A DNA stretch of 17,270 bases from Aliarcobacter butzleri (lineage in GTDB: Bacteria; Campylobacterota; Campylobacteria; Campylobacterales; Arcobacteraceae). The stretch spans positions 1 to 17,270 of the forward strand of contig JAAYJJ010000111.1 of the NCBI GenBank assembly GCA_012522985.1, read 5' to 3'. The notes under the pieces are model-generated. The model searched no databases, was not told the DNA's origin, and was given only the letters and a program-made list of their open reading frames with translations. Positions 1 to 6,272 of this stretch are shown here, one piece after another (position 1 is the first letter of the stretch; every line of letters begins with the position of its first letter). A program made the position numbers and the translations under genes.

Positions 1-12
1 AATCCTCACTTC

Positions 13-69
13 CTAAGACTCTTAACGCTATTGACTATCGACTAAGGACTAAGAACTATTGACTATTAA
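13..69. repeat. Degenerate 7-bp tandem repeat
   Basis: Six uninterrupted heptamers fill 28-69: CTATTGA, CTATCGA, CTAAGGA, CTAAGAA, CTATTGA, CTATTAA. Two looser units (CTAAGA, CTCTTAA) lie at 13-25, out of phase by two bases. The consensus is CTAWNGA. The array includes the last codons and TAG stop (56-58) of the minus-strand pseudopilin gene, so the repeat supplies the protein's C-terminal residues. It resembles the short tandemly repeated heptamer arrays found between genes in several bacterial groups. It lacks the spacer structure of CRISPR and shows no terminal repeats of an insertion sequence. Function unknown. Confidence 0.8.
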
Positions 70-685
70 CATATGCATATCCTGTTTTGGGTTCTATAAT
101 AATAGTAGATTTGTTATTGTTTTTATCATATAAATAGATATAGCACTTTTGCCTAATTTCATATTTAGCATATGTCTCATCTATAGTATTTGCTACTTTA
201 GAAAAAACCTCACCTTTATCATTGTAAATAATTTGCCCTATGGAATCAGTTGCATTACATGTAAGCTCTACTTTTGCTATATCAAATTCTTGAGTTAAAA
301 GTACATATTTTGATTCATCTTCTTTTGCATCACAATAATATCTAGAATAAAGGTATCTATTTGTTAAGGGATCTTTTGCACTATGGGATTTTTTGGCTTG
401 TCCTGTAGTGTTATCATCACTTGTAACTATAAAGTAAACTCCACCTTTTGATTTGATACAGTTTTCAAACCTCAGCCTCCACCATTTTTTGTGCCATAAG
501 CTATCATCTAAATCAAATTTATTATCAATTAAAGCTAAATATCTAGTATAATTTAAATATGTAACTATATAATTTGTAGCATCAAAGAGTTTACTATCTT
601 GTTTTTTGGGTATAGAGATACTATATAATATAGAGACCACCACAAGTATAAAGATAATCTCTACTAAAGTAATAGATTTTTTCAT
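56..685 (-). CDS. Type II/IV pseudopilin-like protein
   Basis: A 209-residue protein with an N-terminal class III (prepilin) signal: a short positive leader (Met-Lys-Lys-Ser), then ITLVE, so the probable cleavage is after Ser4 and the conserved Glu sits at +5 (residue 9). A single hydrophobic helix follows (about residues 5-25), then a soluble C-terminal domain with four cysteines. In this family prepilin peptidase removes the leader and the helix packs into a pilus or pseudopilus in the inner membrane. Unusual points are Ser instead of Gly at -1 and Ile instead of Phe at +1. The start at 685 follows a GGAGG Shine-Dalgarno four bases away, which lies in the 3' arm of a hairpin (see 688-715). 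The gene is downstream of aclA on the same strand but looks separately controlled. The C-terminus ends inside a heptamer repeat. The exact machine it serves cannot be told: no other pilus gene is visible. Confidence 0.75.
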   Translation of the reverse strand: MKKSITLVEIIFILVVVSILYSISIPKKQDSKLFDATNYIVTYLNYTRYLALIDNKFDLDDSLWHKKWWRLRFENCIKSKGGVYFIVTSDDNTTGQAKKSHSAKDPLTNRYLYSRYYCDAKEDESKYVLLTQEFDIAKVELTCNATDSIGQIIYNDKGEVFSKVANTIDETYAKYEIRQKCYIYLYDKNNNKSTIIIEPKTGYAYVNSQ

Positions 686-687
686 AT

Positions 688-715
688 ATCCTCCAAAGCA
701 AAAGCTTTAGAGGAT
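688..715 (-). promoter_or_regulatory. RBS-sequestering hairpin before pseudopilin gene
   Basis: Arms 704-715 and 688-699 pair over 12 bp around a four-base loop (700-703). In minus-strand RNA the only irregular pair is a G-U wobble; in plus-strand RNA the same position is a C/A mismatch, so the fold favours the minus transcript. The 3' arm contains the whole GGAGG Shine-Dalgarno of the pseudopilin gene. No U-tract follows, so it is a poor intrinsic terminator. Confidence 0.65.
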
Positions 716-719
716 TATA
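714..719 (-). promoter_or_regulatory. Putative -10 box for pseudopilin gene
   Basis: A perfect TATAAT reads on the minus strand at 719-714. With usual spacing, transcription would begin near 707, inside the 5' arm of the hairpin at 688-715, giving a leader of about 22 bases. No -35 match is visible, which is common in Campylobacterota. AT-rich context makes chance matches possible. Confidence 0.45.
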
Positions 720-741
720 ATATAAGTAATATTAAGAGTTA

Positions 742-2559
742 TTAAATCTCATCTGCCATTTGAACATCATATAAGATATCATCAAATGGATGTCTATACA
801 TAGGCATTGCAAGTCTTTTTTCATCTAAGACATGACCAATAAATCCTATTGTTCTTCCTGCTATAAAGAAAGCATTTAGTGTACCACTTGCTATAAATTC
901 GTTTATCTCTTCTTCGCTATAGTCTAAAGCTCTCCACATATCAACCATCAAAATACCTATAGTTCCATCAACATTTAAGATAAGATTATCTTTTTTACTA
1001 GTAGTTAATTGCTCAACTTCAAGTGCATAGTCAAGCAAAGGCGTTGCTGGAAAATGCTCACTAGCATATTTTTTTAGTCCACTTACTCTTAAGTCTGGGT
1101 TTCTTAATGATTTGATTCTATGACCAATACCAGGGATTGGAACACCCTCTTTTTTCATATACTCCAAAAACTCTGCTGGTGATAGTTTGTTATCATCTGC
1201 ATATTTAAAGTATTGTGCTGCACCATCTATAGCACCACCAAATCTAGGTCCTATAGTTAAAAGCCCCGTTACCAAAGATTCAACAACACTTTTTCCTGCA
1301 CGTGCTGTAACTTTTGCATTATGTGCTCCACTTACTGCTGGTCCATGATCAGCTACAGTTTTGATAACTGTTTCTATAAAATCTGTAGCCCATTTTGGAT
1401 ATCTCTTTTTAAACCAAAGTAGTGATATAACATCACCTATACCCATACCAGTATCTGGTGTAGCAACACTAGAGATTGGATATCCTGCATAAGTAGCCTC
1501 ATCACCTCTATCATCACTTATAGTACAAATAAAATTTTTACTTCTTCTAGATGTTGGTATAGTTCTAAGCTCTGGTTCTACTATCTCATCTATAACACCC
1601 TCTTTTCTTAGTTTGTTATATACTTCATTTATTTTATTTGGTAGTTCGTTAAATGATGCTGGTACATAAATACCCGCTTCTGCCATTGCTTTGTTTTTGG
1701 ATACTGCTGTTTCAGCTTCAGCGTTTGCACTAGCTCCTGCATGACCAAACTGTACTCCACTACTAAAATGCTCTGCAATAGTACCTATACACCATGCAAT
1801 AATTGGTTTTTTAATCTTACCTGATTTAATTGCTTCTATAACTTTATACTCTTCTGTTCCACCAACTTCACCTAGTAAAACCATATATTTTACTTGTGGG
1901 TTTTGCTCCATTCTAAGAAGATTGTCTATAAAAACAGATCCAACAAATCTATCTCCACCAATAGCAACACCTTCAGCTATACCATCAGCATTGATAGAGA
2001 TGATATTTGATAGCTCATTAAAAAGCCCACCTGATCTTGTAACTAGTCCACAAGATCCTGCTCTATGAAGCTTTGAGTTAATAATATTTTCTATAGTTCC
2101 ACCAACATTTGCTATTTTAAATGCCCCTGGAGCTATTCCACCAACAGTTGCAGGTCCTATAACTGTAACGCCTAAGCTTCTAGCTGTTGCATTCATCTTT
2201 CTTGCAAGTCTTTCTGGGATACCCTCAGCTGTAACCATAATAGTTTTAAACTGTTTTAAATCTATCGCTTCCATAGTTACATCATATGCTGTTCTAAAAG
2301 ATGCAAAGTTTAGTAAAACATCAGCATTTGGAAACGCTTTTGCAGCTTCAGCTGTGTTTTTAAATAATGGGATCATAATCTCATCTGGTCCATAAAAAAA
2401 CTTATCAAACTTACTATCAGCTGTTGGAGCAACTATAGCAGCAACTGAAGGTTTTTCTCTTTTAATAACATAATCATAATCAAGCATTCTTTGGATTGCA
2501 CTTTTGTTATTGTTCCAAAAAATCGATTGTGTTTGTTTTGTAAATAAAGCACTCATCAT
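742..2559 (-). CDS. aclA: ATP-citrate lyase, AclA subunit
   Basis: The 605-residue larger subunit of two-subunit ATP-citrate lyase, matching the C-terminal half of eukaryotic ACLY. With AclB it converts citrate, CoA and ATP to acetyl-CoA, oxaloacetate, ADP and phosphate in the cytoplasm, the citrate-cleaving step of the reverse TCA cycle. Residues 1-330 are succinyl-CoA-synthetase-alpha-like: the phosphohistidine loop GHAGA places the phosphorylated histidine at H273. Residues 345-605 are the citrate-synthase-like lyase module: DHGPAVSGAHN (404-414), PGIGHR with H480, NVDGTIG with D531, and the family-typical GFIGH...YRHPFDD tail. All expected catalytic residues are present. Start: an AAGGAG site overlaps the aclB stop codon; ATG codons lie at 2559 and 2556, and the second has the better spacing, so the real protein may be 604 residues. 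Only seven bases separate it from aclB, indicating one operon and coupled translation. No intrinsic terminator is seen after it. Confidence 0.97.
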   Translation of the reverse strand: MMSALFTKQTQSIFWNNNKSAIQRMLDYDYVIKREKPSVAAIVAPTADSKFDKFFYGPDEIMIPLFKNTAEAAKAFPNADVLLNFASFRTAYDVTMEAIDLKQFKTIMVTAEGIPERLARKMNATARSLGVTVIGPATVGGIAPGAFKIANVGGTIENIINSKLHRAGSCGLVTRSGGLFNELSNIISINADGIAEGVAIGGDRFVGSVFIDNLLRMEQNPQVKYMVLLGEVGGTEEYKVIEAIKSGKIKKPIIAWCIGTIAEHFSSGVQFGHAGASANAEAETAVSKNKAMAEAGIYVPASFNELPNKINEVYNKLRKEGVIDEIVEPELRTIPTSRRSKNFICTISDDRGDEATYAGYPISSVATPDTGMGIGDVISLLWFKKRYPKWATDFIETVIKTVADHGPAVSGAHNAKVTARAGKSVVESLVTGLLTIGPRFGGAIDGAAQYFKYADDNKLSPAEFLEYMKKEGVPIPGIGHRIKSLRNPDLRVSGLKKYASEHFPATPLLDYALEVEQLTTSKKDNLILNVDGTIGILMVDMWRALDYSEEEINEFIASGTLNAFFIAGRTIGFIGHVLDEKRLAMPMYRHPFDDILYDVQMADEI

Positions 2560-2566
2560 CTTCTCC

Positions 2567-3880
2567 TTATTTCTCTAATGCCATTCTAACTATATCAGTT
2601 ACATGTGTTTCTGGTCCATATACTTCTATATAAAGCCCCAGTCTATCAGCTGCTTCTTTGATATCTTTTAGACCTTTTTCATAATTTGGTCCACCTCTTC
2701 TTACATAGATCCTTGTACCTACTTCTTTCATCTTATCAGCATAAGTTTCAAATGATTGGATAATCCCTGTAAATGTTTTGGCAACATCTGTAAAGTTTGC
2801 AATAGCTCCACCAATAATCAAAATCTTATCTCTACCTTTTGGGTCTTTGTTTCTAGTCATAAGATCTAAAACTGTATCAGCATAAAATTTAGTCTCACCT
2901 GTAGTTGGTCCTCCACTATACTCACCATAGTTTGCAAGATCTGCTACATTGCCTGATAGATCTGCTATAGTATCAGCATATACAACAGAAGCTCCTCCAC
3001 CAGCAACCATAGTCCAGATTCTTCCCATAGGATTTAGTACTGTTAGCTTTAGTGAAGCTCCTGATTTGCTATCAGCTTCAGCTATTGCTTTTTCTTCTGG
3101 GCTAAGCTCTTCCATACCAAAAGCTGTAGGGTATTCTACATCACCCCAAGTATCTCTCATAAGATATCCAGCAGTATCATCTAATCTTGCAACAAGATCT
3201 AAGATCTCCATTCTATCATCTATCATAACTATTGGATTTATCTCTAAATAAGCAAAGTTTAAATCTCTATAAAATTTGAAAAATTGTATTGCAAAAGAGG
3301 TAAATCTAGCTCTATCTTTTGCTGCTATATCTTTTGGAACATTTGCAGTTATAGTATGCTCCATATTTGCATCATTCATATCTATAGGTATTTTTACCTC
3401 TACAACTTTATCCCAATTTTCTTCTACTTCCATACCACCTTCAGCACTCATATAAAGAACATCATCTTCACCAACTGTTGTAGCACAGATATAGTACTCT
3501 TGTTCTTGCGTATGTGGAGTAAATGGCTCAACTACAAAATGTGTCAAAGTACCGTGTTGTCCACTTAAAAGTGTTGTTGTTTTTGATATTTTTTCATCTA
3601 TCCATGATGCAGCTTTATTTAAACTTACGTCACCTGCTTTTTGATCTTTAAATAAAACTAGATCATTTTTTCCTCTTTTACCAAATAACATATCTGGTTT
3701 TGCTACTAAAGCATCTTGTTTTAGCCATTCAAAGCCATGCTCTTTTGATTTGTTTAATAACTCCGCACCATTTGTAACTAATACAGATTTGAAACTATAA
3801 TGAAATCCACTAAAGTAGTTTTCCCATTGTTTTGAAAACAAAGATTTTCCATCATATTCACGAATTGCTCTTTGTGCCAT
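2567..3880 (-). CDS. aclB: ATP-citrate lyase, AclB subunit
   Basis: The 437-residue smaller subunit of ATP-citrate lyase, equivalent to the N-terminal part of ACLY. It binds ATP and citrate and phosphorylates the AclA histidine. The ATP-grasp portion shows KPD..FGKRGK (61-71), an acidic EGGMEVEE (147-154) and YLEINPIVM (211-219), which carries the metal-binding residues. The succinyl-CoA-synthetase-beta-like C-terminal part has a GGGASVVYADTIAD segment (294-307), GGAIANFTDVAKTF (357-370) and GPETHVT (422-428). Length and motifs fit the Campylobacterota/Chlorobium two-subunit enzyme. Start at 3880 is preceded by GGGAG with eight bases of spacing. It is the first gene of aclBA; the promoter region at 3905-3960 has an extended -10 box and a palindromic operator-like sequence. 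Possession of aclBA implies an autotroph using the reverse TCA cycle, although oxidative use is possible in principle. Confidence 0.97.
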   Translation of the reverse strand: MAQRAIREYDGKSLFSKQWENYFSGFHYSFKSVLVTNGAELLNKSKEHGFEWLKQDALVAKPDMLFGKRGKNDLVLFKDQKAGDVSLNKAASWIDEKISKTTTLLSGQHGTLTHFVVEPFTPHTQEQEYYICATTVGEDDVLYMSAEGGMEVEENWDKVVEVKIPIDMNDANMEHTITANVPKDIAAKDRARFTSFAIQFFKFYRDLNFAYLEINPIVMIDDRMEILDLVARLDDTAGYLMRDTWGDVEYPTAFGMEELSPEEKAIAEADSKSGASLKLTVLNPMGRIWTMVAGGGASVVYADTIADLSGNVADLANYGEYSGGPTTGETKFYADTVLDLMTRNKDPKGRDKILIIGGAIANFTDVAKTFTGIIQSFETYADKMKEVGTRIYVRRGGPNYEKGLKDIKEAADRLGLYIEVYGPETHVTDIVRMALEK

Positions 3881-3911
3881 TATGATCTCCCTTTTTATTT
3901 CTATAATTGTA

Positions 3912-3920
3912 ATTTTATCA
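3912..3920 (-). promoter_or_regulatory. Putative aclBA promoter (extended -10)
   Basis: The minus strand reads TGATAAAAT at 3920-3912, a TGN-extended -10 box. Predicted start of transcription is near 3905, giving a leader of about 25 bases with GGGAG before the aclB ATG. No convincing -35 is present. This extended -10 form recurs before several genes in the window. Confidence 0.5.
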
Positions 3921-3943
3921 CTCTAGCTATAAAAAGAACTAAA

Positions 3944-3960
3944 AGTAACAATATGTTTCT
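3944..3960. promoter_or_regulatory. Palindromic HP1021/CemR-like box pair upstream of aclB
   Basis: The 17-base sequence AGTAACAATATGTTTCT contains TGTTACT on the minus strand (3950-3944) and TGTTTCT on the plus strand (3954-3960), three bases apart, forming an inverted repeat with one mismatched pair. Both heptamers match the HP1021-family box TGTT[AT]C[AT] as I recall it. The centre lies about 47 bases upstream of the predicted aclB transcription start, a position suited to an activator. A regulator of that family is encoded at 16112-16993. Binding is an inference. Confidence 0.4.
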
Positions 3961-3971
3961 AAAATGATGTT

Positions 3972-5177
3972 TTAACTGTTTAGTTTGGTAACAAAAAGTC
4001 TTAATATTACTTTATCATATAGATATATATCTATCTTATCATCATAAGAAATAGGATTTTTTGTAGTTATATAGTATTGATTGCCTTTATGAATACCATA
4101 TAGTTTTAGTTTTGTTTGTAGCTTTTCATCTTCACAATAGATAAAATCTATATTTTTGGATTTTAACTTTTGTGCTATCTCTTTTGTAAAGTGGTAATCA
4201 TAAGCAAAGTGTTTAGTAGGGTTTTCTAAAAGTAAATAAAATGGCTTATTTATATGTAGTGCTAAAAAGTTGATAATCAATATAGTTAAAACAATATTTA
4301 CCGCTATTTTATGTTTTGTTCTATATTGTCTTAATCTTACTCTATATGAGTGCATAAAAAGTTTTACCATCATAGGAATAGCTATAACAACAAAAGGAGC
4401 AAAATCAGCAATATCTGGTTTTTGTCTAAAAGAAAGCAGTAAAGAAAAACCAAAAGCAGTAATACTTACAAACCAATAGAGTGACTTTTTGCCTTTAAAA
4501 GAGATTTTATACATAGCATAAGTAAAATACATAAAAAGAAGTGGTGAAAAAATAGAGGCATAAATAGCAAGCGTATTTATAAAATAGCCTTTTGGTTTAC
4601 CCCCTGTATCAAATCCAAATATACTCATAGAAAATCCAAAAAGTGCCAAAGATACAAATAATAAGATATTGTCTTTTTTATATAATGAGTAGAAAAAAAG
4701 TGCTAAATAAAAGATAGCAAAGGAGTTATCTATAAATAAAAAGAGTAGCAAAAGAGGAATATTTTGTTTTTTGGTGATTTTATATAGATATAGATAGAAC
4801 AAAACTAAAAAAGTAACAATGATAGATTCATTTATAATAAGTGCTGCACTATTTAGCCCAGGTAAAAGTGCAAATATTAGTACTGTTATTACTCTATCAA
4901 TCTCTTTAGTAAAATAGTTTTCCATCAAAAAATAGATAAATAAGCAACTTAAAGAGTAAAAAAATATAAAAGGTAGCCTAGCTACTATAGAGTTATCTCC
5001 AAATAAATCTATCCATTGTCCTATAAAAAAGGACAAAAAGCTCCCTTTTGGATTTAGTATTAATAAAGACTCTTTATAACTAAAGCTTAGCTGTGAAGAG
5101 CTATTTAGCAATAAAAGAACAAACACTACAAAAGCAAAAACTAAAAGTGGCTTAAATAGTGTTTTGGATAGTTTCAT
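3972..5177 (-). CDS. GT-C fold membrane protein (GT39/PMT-like)
   Basis: A 401-residue integral membrane protein with about nine or ten hydrophobic helices (first at 8-27) and a soluble C-terminal segment (about 315-401). The early segment FGDNSIVARLPFIFFYSL (59-76) matches the FG-x-RLP signature after the first periplasmic loop of GT39/PMT and ArnT-type GT-C glycosyltransferases, and RQKPDIADFAPF (251-262) resembles the conserved loop before a late helix. Such enzymes transfer sugars from polyprenyl-phosphate donors on the outer face of the inner membrane. The catalytic acidic pair expected in the first loop is not evident: that stretch reads SFSYKESLLILNPKG (31-45), with only Glu36 acidic, so activity is uncertain. 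Its ATG overlaps the stop of the upstream pabA-type gene by four bases (ATGA), implying coupled translation. Substrate unknown; a lineage-specific membrane protein with lost catalysis is the alternative. Confidence 0.6.
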   Translation of the reverse strand: MKLSKTLFKPLLVFAFVVFVLLLLNSSSQLSFSYKESLLILNPKGSFLSFFIGQWIDLFGDNSIVARLPFIFFYSLSCLFIYFLMENYFTKEIDRVITVLIFALLPGLNSAALIINESIIVTFLVLFYLYLYKITKKQNIPLLLLFLFIDNSFAIFYLALFFYSLYKKDNILLFVSLALFGFSMSIFGFDTGGKPKGYFINTLAIYASIFSPLLFMYFTYAMYKISFKGKKSLYWFVSITAFGFSLLLSFRQKPDIADFAPFVVIAIPMMVKLFMHSYRVRLRQYRTKHKIAVNIVLTILIINFLALHINKPFYLLLENPTKHFAYDYHFTKEIAQKLKSKNIDFIYCEDEKLQTKLKLYGIHKGNQYYITTKNPISYDDKIDIYLYDKVILRLFVTKLNS

Positions 5178-5743
5178 AGATCTAAAAAGTTTTGTAAAAT
5201 CTCTTTGCCATACTCACTCATAACAGATTCTGGATGAAATTGTACCCCATATACATCAAGACCTTTGATTTTTAGTGCCATAAGTTCACCATCATCTTTG
5301 CTATATGCAAGTGGTTCTATAGTATTAGGTAGATTTGTTTTATCTACAATCAAAGAGTGATATCTAGTTTGAGTAAACTCCCTTGGTAAACCATCAAATA
5401 AACAACTAGACTTACTAACTTCTATTTTAGAAGTTTTACCATGCATCATATTTGGTGCTTTAATAATATCTGCTCCAAAAGCTTGTCCTATAGCTTGATG
5501 TCCTAAACAAACACCAAGAATAGGTATCTTAGAGCTAAACTCTTTGATAACATCTAGACAAACTCCCGCTTCATTTGGAGTAGCTGGTCCTGGAGAGATA
5601 ATAAGCTTTTGTGGATTAAGTGCTTTTATCTCTTCTACACTTAACTCATCATTTCTTATAACTTTTAGATCTGCTCCTAGTTCTAAAAGATATTGAACAA
5701 TATTATATGTAAAACTATCATAATTATCTATTAGTAAAATCAT
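5174..5743 (-). CDS. pabA: Glutamine amidotransferase, PabA/TrpG type
   Basis: A 189-residue class I glutamine amidotransferase that supplies ammonia from glutamine to a chorismate-using synthase, making aminodeoxychorismate (folate path) or anthranilate (tryptophan path). The opening MILLIDNYDSFTYN, the ISPGPATPNEAG loop (49-60), the nucleophile loop GVCLGHQ with C79, the MHGKTS motif (100-105) and FHPES with H170 and E172 complete the catalytic triad. Length is normal for a stand-alone subunit. No trpE, trpD or pabB is adjacent, so PabA is preferred over TrpG, but the family is often amphibolic and the symbol is tentative. The Shine-Dalgarno is weak (A-rich AAGAAA). An extended -10 box embedded in a 15-bp palindrome lies about 30 bases upstream (5768-5782). 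The next gene, a GT-C membrane protein, overlaps its stop by four bases. Confidence 0.9.
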   Translation of the reverse strand: MILLIDNYDSFTYNIVQYLLELGADLKVIRNDELSVEEIKALNPQKLIISPGPATPNEAGVCLDVIKEFSSKIPILGVCLGHQAIGQAFGADIIKAPNMMHGKTSKIEVSKSSCLFDGLPREFTQTRYHSLIVDKTNLPNTIEPLAYSKDDGELMALKIKGLDVYGVQFHPESVMSEYGKEILQNFLDL

Positions 5744-5767
5744 ATTTTTTCTTTTTGCTAAATTTAA

Positions 5768-5782
5768 CTTGATTATATCAAG
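5768..5782 (-). promoter_or_regulatory. Putative pabA promoter within a 15-bp palindrome
   Basis: CTTGATATAATCAAG reads on the minus strand: a perfect 6-bp inverted repeat around three bases. It contains the extended -10 box TGATATAAT (5780-5772), predicting a start near 5765 and a leader of about 22 bases. The symmetry could be a repressor site over the -10 element, or chance in AT-rich DNA. Confidence 0.45.
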
Positions 5783-5827
5783 TATTAGTTTTAATTGTAA
5801 TTAAATCATACAATTTTGGGTAAAATA

Positions 5828-5836
5828 TGTTATACT
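5828..5836 (+). promoter_or_regulatory. Putative promoter for the 5865-6272 gene
   Basis: TGTTATACT at 5828-5836 is a TGN-extended -10 box (TATACT), predicting a start near 5843, about 22 bases before the ATG at 5865. A second possible -10, TAAAAT, lies at 5821-5826. It diverges from the pabA promoter about 50 bases away. Confidence 0.4.
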
Positions 5837-5864
5837 TCATCTGTATTGATTATGAGGAGAAAAT

Positions 5865-6272
5865 ATGGCATATTTTGATAATGCAAAAGTTGGAGATAAA
5901 GTTTATGGGCTTGTATTTGGTGCGGGAGAGATTGCTCAAATTTTTGAAGATAGTCACTATAAGCTAATGATTAGTTTTAAAAATGGATATGAAGTACCAT
6001 ATACCGAAGATGGTATTCCAGGTTGGGGTAACTTTAAAAAGCAAACTCTTTATTTTAAAGAGGATATTGATCTAAGTGAGGTAGATTTTAGTCCTGTATC
6101 TAAGGTACTTTCTATTAAAAAGATTATCAAACTAAGAAGTAAAAACAAACTTCAAGTAAGACTTCCTTCTGGGATTTGGGAAAATACTAAGATAGCTGAG
6201 AGTTCATATGTAGAAGAACTTTTAGAAAAAGAGAAATTTCATCTTTTTAGAAAGAAAAACTCTACTAATTAA
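5865..6272 (+). CDS. Conserved small protein with SH3-like N-terminal domain
   Basis: A 135-residue soluble protein of unknown function. Start at 5865 is well supported by GAGGAG five bases upstream. The first 70 residues show a pattern VGDKVYGLVFGAGEI (9-23), then SFKNGYEVPYTEDG (37-50), then LYFKEDI (62-68). This G-x-G turn, two short strands, F.NG and YT.DG pattern is what I associate with small beta-barrel proteins common in bacteria and phages, in which a constant F/YG.G-V turn precedes YT.DG; this is pattern recall, not an alignment. Residues 82-135 are rich in lysine and end in a charged helix (115-128). No signal peptide or membrane segment. It is alone on its strand, divergent from pabA and convergent with recJ; its stop TAA (6270-6272) shares bases with the recJ stop (6269-6271). 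Nucleic-acid or protein binding is possible but unproven. Confidence 0.75.
   Translation: MAYFDNAKVGDKVYGLVFGAGEIAQIFEDSHYKLMISFKNGYEVPYTEDGIPGWGNFKKQTLYFKEDIDLSEVDFSPVSKVLSIKKIIKLRSKNKLQVRLPSGIWENTKIAESSYVEELLEKEKFHLFRKKNSTN

Noticed and set aside
28..69. CRISPR array or insertion-sequence end
   Set aside because: The repeat unit is 7 bp without spacers, and there is no transposase or terminal inverted repeat.
2949..3568. Two plus-strand open frames opposite aclB
   Set aside because: They are shadows of a strongly conserved minus-strand gene, without ribosome sites or recognisable domains.
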